A stretch of DNA of 64,000 bases. It comes from Persicaria tinctoria (lineage: Eukaryota > Streptophyta > Magnoliopsida > Caryophyllales > Polygonaceae). Position numbers and translations under genes: made by a program. Within the stretch, counting starts at the first letter, position 1; each line of letters opens with the position of its first letter. Positions 1 to 11,611 of the stretch are shown in pieces. Where the stretch lies: positions 68,741,646-68,805,645 of the forward strand of contig JBANSL010000014.1 of NCBI GenBank assembly GCA_037127255.1, given 5' to 3'. Under the pieces are notes generated by a model that was not told the origin of the DNA, did not search any database, and saw only the letters and a list, made by a program, of their open reading frames with translations.

Positions 1-205
1 AGATCATATCTATAAATATTCTAGTGTTATTTTTTGATCTTAGTCTAGTTCAATCGACTCCGTCGCTCTATATCTGTATATGTGTCCCATTTAAGGAGTT
101 GACTCTCTCATTCATAAGCGACCTCGTGTTTCCAAAGAGATTCTCTAGTGTTATTCTTAACCGTGATTTTGTAAGGCTTTCTCACATTCTTTTAGTGTGA
201 AATTA

Positions 206-507
206 GGGCTTGTTTGTTTGAGTAAGAGGGAATAGAAAAGAAAGGAATCAAATTTGATGTATAAAATTTGCATGATCATCGTTTTTTTTGTTAGTCCAGA
301 GAAGGGATGATGGAAATAGTTAGAGCATGTGAGGGATATGGTTATCTTATGCTCAAATTAGATAATCGGGGGAAATGAAATAAATTTTGTATGAAAAACG
401 AGGGAAGCAGGGTAATTTTTAGAATATTGATTAATAAACTTTAACTTAAAAATTTACTAGATTTAGAAAGGTAATGTTTATTCTTCTTTACTTAAAAACA
501 AACAAGG
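206..507. mobile_element. Tourist/PIF-Harbinger-like MITE, 302 bp
   Basis: The ends are inverted: GGGCTTGTTTGTTT at the left and the complement of CCTTGTTTGTTTTTAAG at the right. TTA flanks both ends (203-205 and 508-510), as expected for PIF-Harbinger insertions. The interior is AT-rich with no coding potential. The flanking match is in fact longer: 13 of 14 bases agree between 192-205 and 508-521. A different superfamily with a long target duplication is therefore possible. Confidence 0.6.
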
Positions 508-654
508 TTAGTGTGAGATTAGCTCTTCTTATCAAACTTCTCTTGTCAAAGTTTGGAGGAGTAAGAATAAACATCGCGATAAATCTAACATATTTTGTAA
601 CTGATTAATCAGAAATTATTTAAATACATTATAAGATGCCAATAACCAAAGCAA

Positions 655-727
655 GCCGTCTTAGCTCAGCTGGTAGAGCGCGTGGCTTTTAACCACGTGG
701 TCGTGGGTTCGATTCCCACAGACGGCG
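655..727 (+). tRNA. tRNA-Lys (anticodon UUU)
   Basis: A complete 73-nt cloverleaf can be folded by hand. The acceptor stem is GCCGTCT paired with AGACGGC, with G as discriminator base. The D-arm carries the A box TTAGCTCAGCTGG. The anticodon stem CGTGG/CCACG encloses the loop CTTTTAA, giving anticodon TTT (lysine). The T-arm GTGGG/CCCAC encloses the B box GGTTCGATTCC. There is no intron. CCA is not encoded, as is normal for nuclear tRNA genes. It should be transcribed by RNA polymerase III from the internal A and B boxes. Confidence 0.96.
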
Positions 728-737
728 CGTTTCTTAG

Positions 738-742
738 TTTTT
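738..742 (+). terminator. Pol III terminator of tRNA-Lys
   Basis: A run of five T lies 10 nt after the tRNA 3' end and is followed by further T4 runs. This is the standard RNA polymerase III stop signal. Confidence 0.75.
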
Positions 743-1077
743 GTTTTGTTTTACGTGTCACTTATTGGATGTTCCCTCTAAACAATGGGCCATGGGTTGG
801 GCTGGCCCAACCTGAAATTGTTTCCTTTCCGAGTCTACAGTAGTTTTCGGATTGACATGGATTATTATACTGTATACATCCAATCATAGTATGAAAAAAA
901 AAAAGAAAAAAAGTGCCACATAAATTTGTTAATTCTTTTCCCCAATATTCTCCAAATTTTCAATTAGGGTTCTCTTTTCTAACCCCATTGGACAAATATG
1001 AAAAGAAGACTTTGTTATCAAAGAAATAGGAATGAAATCAAACGCCCCGGGACCCAATAAATGTCCTTACTTAATTA
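743..1077. other. Intergenic, nothing recognised
   Basis: AT-rich spacer with several homopolymer A runs. I see no coding frame or repeat boundary. Confidence 0.6.
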
Positions 1078-1307
1078 CACTCTCTCAAAATAAGTATCGT
1101 TTATCTTTTAGTTCACGTTTTTCAATAAGTTAAAAAACTTATAAAATATTATTATTGTAGTTAAAAATTTTATACAATTTTATACCTATTAATAATAACT
1201 ATGAAATTATATAAAAAGTTTGATTAAAAAAATAATATTTTACAGACTTTTTAAACTCTTAAAAAATGAGTCAAAAAAAAGGTGACATTTATTTTGTAAT
1301 GAGGGAG
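1078..1307. mobile_element. Stowaway-like MITE (degenerate)
   Basis: The left end CACTCTCTCAAAATAAG is matched by a right end ending GAGGGAG, between TA dinucleotides (1076-1077, 1308-1309). The two halves are complementary around TTTAACTTATT-type arms, so the element folds into a hairpin. This is the mariner-derived Stowaway structure, more diverged than the other copies here. Confidence 0.65.
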
Positions 1308-1426
1308 TAGATAATAAGAGCACCCACAATGGGGGTGTTTTAAGCCCAAAATAAAGAACCAATTAATAAAAAATGGAAGAAGATGGGGGGAGGGGTTTAG
1401 GAACGATTTGACATGTTTGTTACTAA

Positions 1427-2283
1427 GAGCATCTGCATTCCTATAACCGTATTGGGTTCCTTAACACCACTTTTTTATCATTCTCTCTCTTTTACCTCCT
1501 TTTAACAACCCAATATATTTTTCACTTATATCCATAGAACTCATCAGGGTTCCCTAAATTTTTTTAATCATTTATCAATATTATACTAATATGATATAAT
1601 AATTATATTTATATACATAAAAATTATTATTTTCAATATATAAACTATATTATCATTTATTAGTATAATATCTGCTGATTTTTTTTAATTTTCAAAAAAT
1701 ATATAATATTTTTCAATATAGATAGGTTATTGAAGATTATAATCATAAAACATTTTATAAATTTTCAAAACAAAAGTATTTTAAGGTAAAAAAACACGAA
1801 AAAGAAACAAAACAAAACACAAATGTGTAAAAAAAATTCATCAGCTCACTTCCCCCTCTACAATTGTGTTATGGATGCAACTGGACCCCACTTCCTCTCT
1901 ATTTCTACCGGCACAAATTTCTCTCTCTTTGTGTTTAGTGGTTCCTTACAACAAAACCTATCACATCATGTTTTACCATTCTCCTATTTCAAACTCATTT
2001 TTTTATAATTTGTTTCTTATTTTGGAGTTAAAGAACTCCCGATGTACATTCTCTAAGAAACCCTTAAAAACCGAGAGAGAGAAAGAAAAAGGAGAGAAAG
2101 TGGGCCAGCCGGAGGAGAGAGAGTGAGAGGAAAAAAAAGAGGTGGGTCCTGATACAAAAATAAAATAGGGTTATAAAGGGTTCTAGGGATGTGAGTGACA
2201 TGTTGTATTGGATTTGTTAAGGAGAGAGAAATATAAAAAGTGGAGTTAAGAAATCCGAGTGGGTTTCACGAATGCGGATGCTC
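1427..2283. mobile_element. Non-autonomous PIF-Harbinger-like element, 857 bp
   Basis: The left terminus GAGCATCTGCATTC and the complement of the right terminus, GAGCATCCGCATTC, match at 13 of 14 bases. TAA flanks both sides (1424-1426, 2284-2286). The interior is AT- and pyrimidine-rich with no transposase. A related single end (GAGCACCCACAATGG) sits just upstream at 1319-1333. Confidence 0.7.
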
Positions 2284-2298
2284 TAAGAATGATATGTA

Positions 2299-2535
2299 CT
2301 CCCTCTGTCTCATATTAAACGTCTTTTGTCTTTTTGTGCACGTTTTTTAAGGAGCAGAAAACTTTATAAAATATTATTATTTTAATTAATTTTTTTATAT
2401 AATGTTATACTTATTACCACTAAGTATCAAATTATATAAAAAAAATTAATTAAAAAAATAATATTTTATAGAGTTTTTTGCTCTTTAAAAAGCGTACCGA
2501 AAAATAAAACGACATTTAATTTGAGACGAAGGGAG
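2299..2535. mobile_element. Stowaway MITE
   Basis: The termini CTCCCTCTGTCTCA and (complement) CTCCCTTCGTCTCA lie between TA dinucleotides at 2297-2298 and 2536-2537. The 237-bp body is an almost continuous imperfect palindrome. No coding capacity. Confidence 0.88.
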
Positions 2536-2834
2536 TAGTCGCGTAAGCGGACTTGGGGGACAAACAATGGAAAAGTGGCTTTAGCTTTTTGACTTGACCA
2601 GTTAGATGGACTACAAAAGAACTTACAAATTGCCCTAATTTTCAGGAATCAAATAAATTTGCACAATTTGTTGGCGAAAACAAAGATCCAGTCAATGGTT
2701 CAAGAAACACACATGTTTAAATGACCCAACAGCTTACAGGAGGTATCTGAGTATATCTAAAATACTCCTTATCTTGGTTTATCATATTGTATGTCACTGT
2801 TTCAACAATATTAGAGATTTTAACAATATACGGA

Positions 2835-2996
2835 TCATGGCTCAACTAATTAGAAAAGGCACTTAGGAGTTAGGACTTAGGACTAGCCAAATGTGAGCTT
2901 GATTCGGCAGTTCGAGTCCCATGGTTGTTACAAAGTATTTTTAAGTATATCGAGTTACATCAAGGCCAACGACTATGAGATTAAAAAAAAAAAAAA
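2835..2996 (+). mobile_element. tRNA-derived SINE-like element
   Basis: A-box-like TGGCTCAACTAA (2839-2850) is followed about 60 nt later by B-box-like AGTTCGAGTCC (2910-2920), a tRNA-unrelated body and a 14-A tail at 2983-2996. This order is typical of plant SINEs. I could not find a convincing target duplication. Confidence 0.5.
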
Positions 2997-3039
2997 ACGA
3001 AAACATTAACACATTATAAGTTCTTTGGTGATCATTTAG

Positions 3040-3130
3040 TAAAATAGTGATCTGCCATTAACTTGCAAGTAAATGAGCAAAGTCGGTTCGAACTCCGGAT
3101 GACCGCTCTATATTTACCAAATTCAAGAAA
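3040..3130 (+). repeat. SINE-like fragment, plus-strand arm
   Basis: Contains B-box-like GGTTCGAACTCC and a tail segment, GACCGCTCTATATTTACC, that recurs in inverted orientation at 3468-3545. Confidence 0.4.
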
Positions 3131-3467
3131 GGAGCAAAGCAGAAATTAGAGAGTGGAGGTGTGAATTTAATTCACTTGAAATAGAAAGCCGTTGAATTGT
3201 AAATGAAAAACTGCACAGTTGCATATATTCAGTGAGTAGTGTATTCTTCATTCAAACTCAACCAACCAACTAACCAAGCAGCTGCCTGCAACAGAACACA
3301 ACTGTTGTCAGTAGCTAGTATTTAGTAGGAGTAGCATCCAATGGGTGGTACTACTGTAGTATGAACACATTGTATCACTGCACAAGTTACCCCACTGCCA
3401 CTGCGGAATAACGTTTCCCGCCACAACAAATCCTTGTAGTAGTAAATTCATGTCGTCTTAGTTTCCT

Positions 3468-3545
3468 ATCTTGAATTGGTAAATAAAGAGCGGTTATTTT
3501 GGGGTTCGAACCGATAACCTATAGATACTACCCACAAGTACTTTT
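3468..3545 (-). repeat. SINE-like fragment, minus-strand arm
   Basis: On the minus strand it reads an A-box-like TAGCTCATCTAA, a B-box-like GGTTCGAACCCC and then AACCGCTCTTTATTTACC. It is an inverted relative of 3040-3130. Together they flank about 340 bp with no recognised content. Confidence 0.4.
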
Positions 3546-3952
3546 AGATGAGCTATTCCGAAATAGTTAAAGTCCCGCGAATCTTTATATGCACCGACCG
3601 GAGGTGTGGTGTTGTGTTGTTACAGTCCATGAAGATTGGACTCAAATGAACTTTATGTGTCACTCCCAAGTAAGGCTACTACTTTATACAGTAGGTTCTA
3701 CTACTACCCTGTGACCTGTGGGTGTGTGTTCTGACAGGCTGACACATCCCTCAATCAATCTCTCTCATCTGAACTGCACTGCAACCAACTCAGTTTGTGT
3801 TGACTACACATAGAGGATTAGGGATTAAGTGGGGACCTACTATCACGTGTTCCCCATCCTCCCTTTTTTACTTTTTCACCCCTGCCCTGCCCTGCCCGTA
3901 ATGACGATTTCTCTCTTCTGCCCGAATCCAGTCCAGCCTTTGCAAATATACT
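3546..3952. other. Intergenic, nothing recognised
   Basis: Mixed-composition spacer with no supported gene or repeat boundary. Confidence 0.5.
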
Positions 3953-3954
3953 TA

Positions 3955-4189
3955 CTCCCTCCGTTTCACAATACATGTCCTTTTAGTTTTGGGCACGTTT
4001 TTTGATGAGCGAAAAACTCTATAAAATATTATTTTTTTAATTAATTTTTTTATATAATGTGATACTTATTAGTAATAAGTATCAAATTATATAAAAATAA
4101 TAATTAAAAAAATGATATTTTATAGAGTTTTTCGCTCATTAAAAAACGTGCCCAAAACTAAAAGGACATGTATTGTGGAACGGAGGGAG
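3955..4189. mobile_element. Stowaway MITE (well preserved)
   Basis: The termini CTCCCTCCGTTTCACAATAC and the complement of the right end agree almost fully, between TA dinucleotides (3953-3954, 4190-4191). The arms pair over most of the 235 bp. This is the best-preserved Stowaway copy in the window and so probably one of the youngest. Confidence 0.92.
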
Positions 4190-4191
4190 TA

Positions 4192-5659
4192 ATTAAAATT
4201 TGTCATTATAACGACGATTTCGTAAAGTGAATGACAAAATATCTAAAATGATAAGTTTTTATTAACAAAAGCTTTATCAAATGACGAATTTTAATTTACG
4301 GATGTAGTATTTTATCCTTATTTATTACACTATTTTTTTAACTTTAACGAAAACTATAACTAACGATCAATTAATAATTACATAGGCGTTTTTGTACAGT
4401 AAATGTCAAAATACATGTAATAATATGTTTTTTTCTGAAAATATTTAATAGTCTAAAATAACAAGTTTTATCGAACGGAGGTGTACTGCTTTTTTTTTCA
4501 ATGAGGAGAAGATGTGGGTAATATCGGATTATATTGATCCATCATTCAATGGTTTTCTTTTGGACGAGAGTACGAAATTCTATACGAGCTACGAGAGAAG
4601 CAATGTCCATCAATAATCAAAGATTGGCTGCTTTATTTGCCACCAAATAGCATTCTTGTGGACAATAGTACTGTAGTAAGGATAGTTATAGTCACTATCT
4701 CGATCTCATGTGTGCAAATCTACGAAATCGGTAAAACTCTCGCATTCAATCTCAATCCTCGTTACCCTCATTTCCCACAACTAATCCTGATCAACGGAGC
4801 AACACTTTTGTCATTACAGTTGCGGCAAAACCACACGAGGCATCACATACCCGAACATATCTCATGCTCATTTTTCATCATATTATCTTTTTTTTTTAAA
4901 TTTAATTTAATTCGATTAGACTAGTACATTTTATATATTTTGACCGTATAAGGTAAAACTTATTTAAAGGGTGAAAAGTGTGCGAACTAAAAATGGATAT
5001 CTTAACATAAGCTGAATTATCCATAAATGGTAAATATTTACAAAGTGATGTTTTGTGCATTACCAATACTTGTTTATCAACCGACTCATCCGGAAATGGT
5101 TAATACTACGATTGAATTGAATGTTTTATTCTGCAACACTATACAAAACTATGAACAAATATACTGTAATAACTTTGTTCCTCCGAATCTATGAAATTAA
5201 CAAAGCCAACTTAATCACATCTTTCCATGGGGCATCTCGTTCCGACCAAAGCAACCAAATTCAGATAAGAGGAATTGATAGGGAGATTAGAGAGCCAATT
5301 GGATGGCAAATGGACACAATTCCAAGTTCCAAACACTTAATTAATCCATCCCTCAGGCAAATTGGGGATTTCAAAGGCTTTAACTTTAACAAAAGTTCTT
5401 AAATTACCCAAACCCTAAAAATTCCCCCATCAAATTCAATAATTAAACCCAGCTAGCCTCCGTATGAGCCTTGGCTGATTTTCACACACTTGAACCAAGG
5501 TCTCTCTTGGGGCTACTTGTCTTCAAATCTTAAAACCCCTAATTAAACCCTAACCCACAGCAATAAAAATATATATAAGTGGGGCCCATGACACCCTAAA
5601 AAGTTGGAGGGTCCATGTTCTTGCGGGCCCCACCCCTTCACAGAAACCCGGTGGTGCGT
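4192..5659. other. AT-rich intergenic stretch downstream of the GH9 gene
   Basis: No coding frame resembles a known protein. The part nearest 5659 (about 5400-5659) should include the 3' untranslated region of the minus-strand GH9 gene. I could not place its poly(A) site. Confidence 0.5.
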
Positions 5660-7831
5660 TCACAGCTGGCCGAATGAGTGAGCGAGGTAAGCCAGTGAGC
5701 CCACAAGGGGGGCATTGATGTAAGTGGCCGGCTCCGATTGCTCGTAATCGGATCTTTGGTCCGGGAACCGGTCGTGCTGGTCCGGCCCGCCCACGACGGC
5801 GCCCACCAGGAGGTTGGGGTTGGGCGACTGGGACCTCATGAAGCTGAACCCCGCGGAGCACTGGATCTTCTGAGGGTGCACTCTAACGGACGGTAGGGAC
5901 GCGCCCCGGTGGTGGATCCTTTCTGGGTACCTTGGCCCATATCCCACCATGTAGGACATCCTCAATGGGTTGGACCCAAGTAAGTAATCCACCTGTTTGT
6001 TAAAAAAGAAAGTTAATTTTTGGAAGATGGTTCATAATTGGTATCTGGGTAAACCTTTGGATAATGAAAATATGAAATTTTACAAAAAAAGATCGGATCT
6101 TTACCTGTTTTTTGGCAATGGTTCGGAGGGTGCGAGGGGAGACGGTGATGCCGCCGCAAGTGACAGTCATGTGGGCTGATTTGAGGTACTTGGCATAGGT
6201 TAGGAGGAGGAATGAGGTGGATGTCACATATTGCATGTTACTGTCACTCATCTTGAACAATAGCCCACCTGTTTTTTTTTGTAACAACAATCAGCATCTA
6301 AAACCAATAATTAAGAGTTTAAAAAATGGGAATTAAATTTAATTAGTGGATAGGGTCACCTGGGGTGTACTGGGTTTGGGAGGAAGGGGCCCCAGGAATG
6401 AGGGAACAAATGTAGTTGTCAGCTTGGTTCTTGAAGTCATGGAGACCTTGAATCCTCTGAACTAAAAAGGACTGAAAGCAACAAGCTTTATCAAGATCAA
6501 ACCCCATCAATAAATAACAAGTTCTTGAAATTGCTCACAACAAAAGCAATATCTGTTATAAAACTACCTTTGAGAGGAGGACTCTAGCACCAACATGTTT
6601 GTTATCCCAACCAAAAGTGTAATCAGCCTCATCAGAGCCAAGCACATTGCCATTCCTCTGAATGTAGTTCAGGTACATTGGGTTTCTGGTGGCCCTGTGC
6701 AGCCAAGCAGCTGCCCACAACAGCTCATCCTTTGGATCCCAAATCAAACAAACCAGTAAGACAAACAATAAAATTATGTGATTAACTGTTAAAGATTGAA
6801 TCTTTATCTGTTTTTTTGTACCTCATAGCCTGAGAATGAGCAGTAAAATGGGCAAACAATGGACTTAAGGGGTCCCTGACTGTAGGATCCTCTGTGCTTA
6901 TCAGCAAACCCAAACACCTGCAACAAATTAAACCCCACATTTAGAGGCATAAAATCAAGATGGGCGTTTTCATAAAAAGGTTAAAGTTTCAATCTTTACA
7001 CTGATAGCCCTGCTGAGGAGAAGCTTGGAGTAGGTTCTGTCACTCTTCCTGAAGACCAAAGAAGCAGCTGCAAGAGCTGCAGCAGTTTCAGCAGCAACCT
7101 CAGTGCCAGGGTTATTTTGGTCGATTCTGTACACATTTCTTGGTGTGTCCATGTCCTCTGGTCTCTCCCAACAGGCATGGTCTTTGTTTGCCTCTCCCAC
7201 CTGCCCAAAATCAGACTAATTAATCTCTCCAAGACCAAATTAGGGGAAAAAACCCTAACACTCTAAAAAACCCCAAAAATCAAAACCTGGACATAAATGG
7301 CGTTTGGATGGGCAGTGGCTTTGAGGAGGTAATCAGTGGCCCAACGGACGGCCTGCCGGGAGTTCTGAAGCTCGCCCTTCATCAACCCACCGAACTCAAT
7401 CACACTCCAAGACAACATTGTGGTGGTGAAAGCCATCGGAAACCCAAACTTAACATTGTCGCCGGCGTCATAGTACCCGCCGACCAAATCAACCTGCATT
7501 TCCGCAAACAGAGATTAAAACCCGAAAAAGAAGCAAAACCCATTTCAGGAATCACGGAAATTACATGCATATTGGAGCCATCAGAGAGGCCCGAGTCCCT
7601 CCTCCAGGTCATCCTCTGGTTCGGGGGAAGCTTCCCTGACCTCTGCCCCTCAAAGAAAAGGATCGATTTTGTGAGGGCATCTCTGTAATTGTGGGAGGCA
7701 ATGTGAGGGGTTCCGTAGGGCGAGTGTCGGGGTTTAGTGTGGCGGTGGTAGGGATGAGGGTAAGCGTTACACAGAGTGACGGTGGTGACGGTGAGAGCAA
7801 CCAGGAGGAAGACGAAAACAGGGGAAGCCAT
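5660..7831 (-). CDS. Endo-1,4-beta-glucanase, glycoside hydrolase family 9, class B (secreted)
   Basis: Exons on the minus strand: 7831-7565, 7493-7287, 7200-7000, 6917-6822, 6729-6568, 6471-6360, 6268-6105, 5992-5660. All have GT-AG borders, and phases add up to a 513-residue protein ending at TGA 5662-5660. The start is the ATG of [10 protein letters not shown], because the longer upstream frame has no ATG. Residues 1-23 look like a signal peptide ending CNA. A short His/Pro-rich stretch follows, then one GH9 catalytic domain to the C-terminus. Visible family motifs: [12 protein letters not shown] with the catalytic Asp, RIHHRGAS with the signature His, and [17 protein letters not shown] with the general-acid Glu. 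There is no CBM49 tail and no N-terminal membrane anchor, so it is class B. Such enzymes cut beta-1,4-glucan in the apoplast during growth, organ separation or ripening. Length is typical of the subclass and no defect is seen. The biological role is inferred from the family only. Confidence 0.96.
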
Positions 7832-7907
7832 TGGAGGAAAACTACCAACCACCACCTCTGTTTTTCAGAAAGAGAGGCAGAGTAAAAGGAGAGGAGATCT
7901 GTGTTGG

Positions 7908-7915
7908 TATTTATA
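7908..7915 (-). promoter_or_regulatory. TATA box of the GH9 gene
   Basis: Minus-strand TATAAATA lies 77 bp upstream of the ATG. Transcription would start near 7880 and leave a 5' leader of about 50 nt. Purine/pyrimidine-rich sequence between it and the ATG is consistent with a leader. Confidence 0.65.
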
Positions 7916-9664
7916 GTGTTGAATGACAGTAAAAGGTGTTAAAGTTGATGCCTTTATGGAGTTGGGTATGTTTGTAACTGTAAGGTGTAACGTCTGGTTG
8001 GGTCATTGTGTATTATTAGCCCCACCTCTAACCTCTTACATAGTTACATGTCACAGCCACTGGATATTTACTTTCGGCGGAGGTAATTTATAGCCGTTAC
8101 CCATTTTTACTGTGGTATGGTAAAAATTTACAGTGGTTTCTACAACTCTACAAATATAGCTATTTGTGTTAACAAAGTGTCCGGGGGGGATATGTAAAGT
8201 ATAGCAGAGTGCATCAAATCAAATAGCTCTACAAGAAAATATTCTACTCCGTATAAAATAACTTGTTTTTACCATATTATGATGAAATTTTATGGACTAT
8301 ATAAACTTATCTTTCATAATCTCAAAGCACACTTATAAAGTTCATAAAATCTGAAATAGTTGATGAGCAGATCTGAAATATTGAATTAAAAATACAAAAG
8401 ATTGAGAAAATATTATATACTCTGGCTTCTCTGATTTGGAGCATCGCACCCCACCCATGTGCTAACCTGGTTAATCTCAGTATGGCTTCATTAGTAGGAA
8501 CTAGGAGATCCAACTCTGCCACTCTTTTCACGAGGACAATTGTCTTGCTAACTTTCTCACTTGTTCTGCGTTTTCTTTTCCTATTGGCCTTGTAATATTG
8601 GACCGTGTCGCGGAGGGTGCGATTGGACTCTTTCTTATGATGTCAGAGGGGTCACAATGACCCAGATGCGCGCACTATTGAGTGAGATTCCACCCCTCCA
8701 TTCCCTCCCCTTTTGTTTTGTGTGTTTCTTTTCGGGCTTCCCTCTGGAGCTAGCTAGGGCTTCGACCCTATTTTTCTACCAAAAAAATAATAATAAGTAC
8801 TAAATAATTAGGGTACATAACAAAGTAATTGTTCATATATACAAACAAGTGTAATTATTTGTGTTTAACATAATTATTCCTATATACGGTACCAATAATT
8901 ATACTTGTTTGTAATCACACTTATTTGTACATACGAATAATTCTCTTGCTAAATACGAATAGTCGAATAATCACATAGTATTTATGAATAATTTCACGCT
9001 CCAAATTTACTCAGAAACCACGTAGTAATGCCTATTTACAAATGATAACAACTCTATATTGATATATATTCATGAAATTGATTGAGGGCTTTTATATAAC
9101 GCAATCAAGGGAAATGAAAGAGACAATTCATGTAATTAAAATTCTATATAGTACAGGGAATTGAGAGCACTTGTGTTGTGTCAAAGAAATGAAGTGCCGG
9201 CAAATTAAGGGAAGCTGAGGCCTAAGGAGGTGTACTTTGCGCTTAACGGTTATATATCACATGAAATGAAATTGTAGGTTTTGAGTTGTAAGACAACTAC
9301 TACATCTGTAAAATGCATGTACATCCCACTCCCTCTGAAAGGGACTTTTCTTACTTTACTTTTTCCCCTCATTATTTGGATTCTTTTTAAGCTTTACAGG
9401 TATGTATTGTGTAAGCTGTAACATGCCTTGTGTTTGTTTTGATGTCCAATCCGAAGCATTACATTCAACTAAAAACAACACCCAAAATTTGATGTCTTTT
9501 GGGTTAGGATAATGTGTGGATCAACTAAAAGTAGCCCAACAAACTTATTCATATACTTAAGCTTGAGTTCATCATATTTTCGATGTGAAACATGGCGTCC
9601 TTTTCGCATTTTAACATGACCAATTTTTAGGAGAAAAAAATAGTTCAAGTTTTGGATACAACTA
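7916..9664. other. Upstream region of the GH9 gene, then AT-rich spacer
   Basis: The first few hundred bases are the likely GH9 promoter. I see no further gene. Short inverted AATTATT/TTGTTTGTAT motifs near 8820-8940 suggest a small degenerate hairpin element. Confidence 0.4.
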
Positions 9665-9673
9665 ATTGGAATG

Positions 9674-10110
9674 CAGAAAGGCTATATGCATTGTGGCAGC
9701 ACATGTGTTATATGCACTCAATACAAATGGATTCTAGATCTGATTGATCATCAACTTGACACGTGTCCAACATTAAATGCATCTAACGTTGAAAAAGTAA
9801 TGAACAGATCTTAAATCCGTTTTCAATATAACTAACAGATTATAGACCTATTCATGTGTTTTTTTTCTAAAAAAACAAGTTGAAAATATTTGGAAAAAAA
9901 ATGTGTCATACGGATCAATGATCCTTTTTTTTATAAGTTTCAAACTTTTTAAAAAAAATTAACACGGACGGATCAAAGATCCGTTTGTTACTTTTTTAAT
10001 CTCAAATGTATTTAATGCTAGACACATGTCAAGCTGAGGTTCAAACAGATGTAGAATCCGCTCATGTTGAGTGCATATAATATCTGTACTCGGTGCATAT
10101 AGCAACCTCC
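9674..10110. mobile_element. Mutator-like MITE, 437 bp, copy 1
   Basis: Exact 9-bp direct repeats ATTGGAATG flank it (9665-9673, 10111-10119), as made by Mutator-family transposases. The two arms are inverted over more than 100 bp, each including GCTATATGCA, TATATGCACTCAA and ACACGTGTC-type motifs. There is no coding sequence. A second member lies at 11160-11602. Confidence 0.8.
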
Positions 10111-10119
10111 ATTGGAATG

Positions 10120-11150
10120 TAACACTTATTGTTTATCAACAAAGGGTATAAGCGACTTTTGACACTACTAGGATTGGATGCAAAGGTGGGAGATTTTTCC
10201 AACATATATGGGCATATATAAGATATATATTGTTTGCACTTGAACTAAAAAACACAAATTGCTCATAGTTCAAGAAGATATATAGACGGCGAATGAACCA
10301 AACTACCAAAGTATGGTTGAATTTGAATTCGGATGAAAGACCATTCGGTGCATAAACTGATTTATTAATGTTGTTAATTTGTAATGTAGCTAAGTTCGAA
10401 CTATATGTAGTACTTTGCAGTTTCAGTATGTGGTACAAAAGGATCAATATATGAACTGCAACTTTGCACATGATGAAACACAACAAAATGTATGCATACC
10501 TTATATTATGGAGAGAGATTGGTTTTAAGGACTTTTTGATATTACAAAAAGTAACAAGCAATCCAAAATGATGATATCAATCCAACAAGCCCATCCACCA
10601 CATACTCATCTTCAAAGCCATTGTTGAACTCTAGCTTAACCAACCTCGATTAATTGGAATTTCGATATTGCTATAAATTAACCAAACGACTCAGAAAATG
10701 GCTAATCGATGATGAAAAAAACCAAATGAACAAACTCCATCTCTGAAAACATAATCTCAATTATACCCAAATTCATAATCTCAAGAATGTTGGGTTGTAT
10801 CCTTCTATACCAGTAAAGAGAGAGACATTGTTGCATAGTGAACACTTGTATGGAATATAAAACATAGGCAGCCAAACAAGACCTTAATTAATCATCGATC
10901 ACATATGTTGATGATAGATAATTGATCATGTGCGGTGCTGTGTTCAATTCGTCTGATTTTCTTCCCTCTCACATGCTACTTTAAAGAAAACCACATGCTC
11001 TACTCTGCCTAATGGCTATTGGCCATTGGCTTAGCCTATAGTCTCCATCTATTTTGCTTTATCCTTCCAATTATTATTTATTATTCCTCATGAATCATGA
11101 TTCTTTATTCACACACTACAAACCCCACATAGGCAAATTGTCATCTCCAA
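10120..11150. other. AT-rich intergenic, nothing recognised
   Basis: The only long open frame (10136-10561, minus) has no similarity I recognise and has AT-rich, non-coding-like composition, so I do not call it a gene. Confidence 0.5.
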
Positions 11151-11159
11151 AATGCTAAG

Positions 11160-11602
11160 TCCGTTGTTATATGCGCCCAACACAAGTGTTATATAAATAT
11201 ATATATATATATATATTTAATCTGATCAGATTTTAAATTCGTTTGATCCTTAGTTTGACACATGTCTAACATTAATATATCTGGTAGTAAAAAGAATGAC
11301 CGGATCAAAGATTCATCCGGTATAACAAACGGATTTTTGATCCGTTTGTAAATAAAAAAAAGTTTGAAACTTAAGAAAAAACAACCGTATCAAAGTACAT
11401 TTGTTTTTTATCATAAATTTTTAAACTTGTCTTTTTTTAATAAAAAAAATACATGAACAAATCTTCTTTAATCGGCTCATTAGTTTTTTAATGTCAGACG
11501 TATTTAATGTTGGACACGTGTCAAGGTTATAGTCAAACGAATTCTAGATTCGTTCGTGTTGAGTGCATATAGCACTTGTGATTAGTGCATATAGCCTTTC
11601 CG
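11160..11602. mobile_element. Mutator-like MITE, copy 2
   Basis: Same family as 9674-10110: shared ATATGCRCYCAACAC ends, a GACACRTGTC block, and a GGATCAAAGATYC-type inner arm. Flanking repeats AATGCTAAG / AATGCTTAA (11151-11159, 11603-11611) match at 7 of 9 bases. A TA microsatellite has expanded in the left arm at 11193-11217, so this copy is probably older than copy 1. Confidence 0.72.
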
Positions 11603-11611
11603 AATGCTTAA

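Noticed and set aside
1823..2126. Short plus-strand frames inside the 857-bp element
   Set aside because: Non-coding interior of a non-autonomous transposon.
10136..10561. 141-codon minus-strand frame
   Set aside because: AT-rich with hydrophobic-biased composition, no similarity I recognise, and no promoter or intron context.
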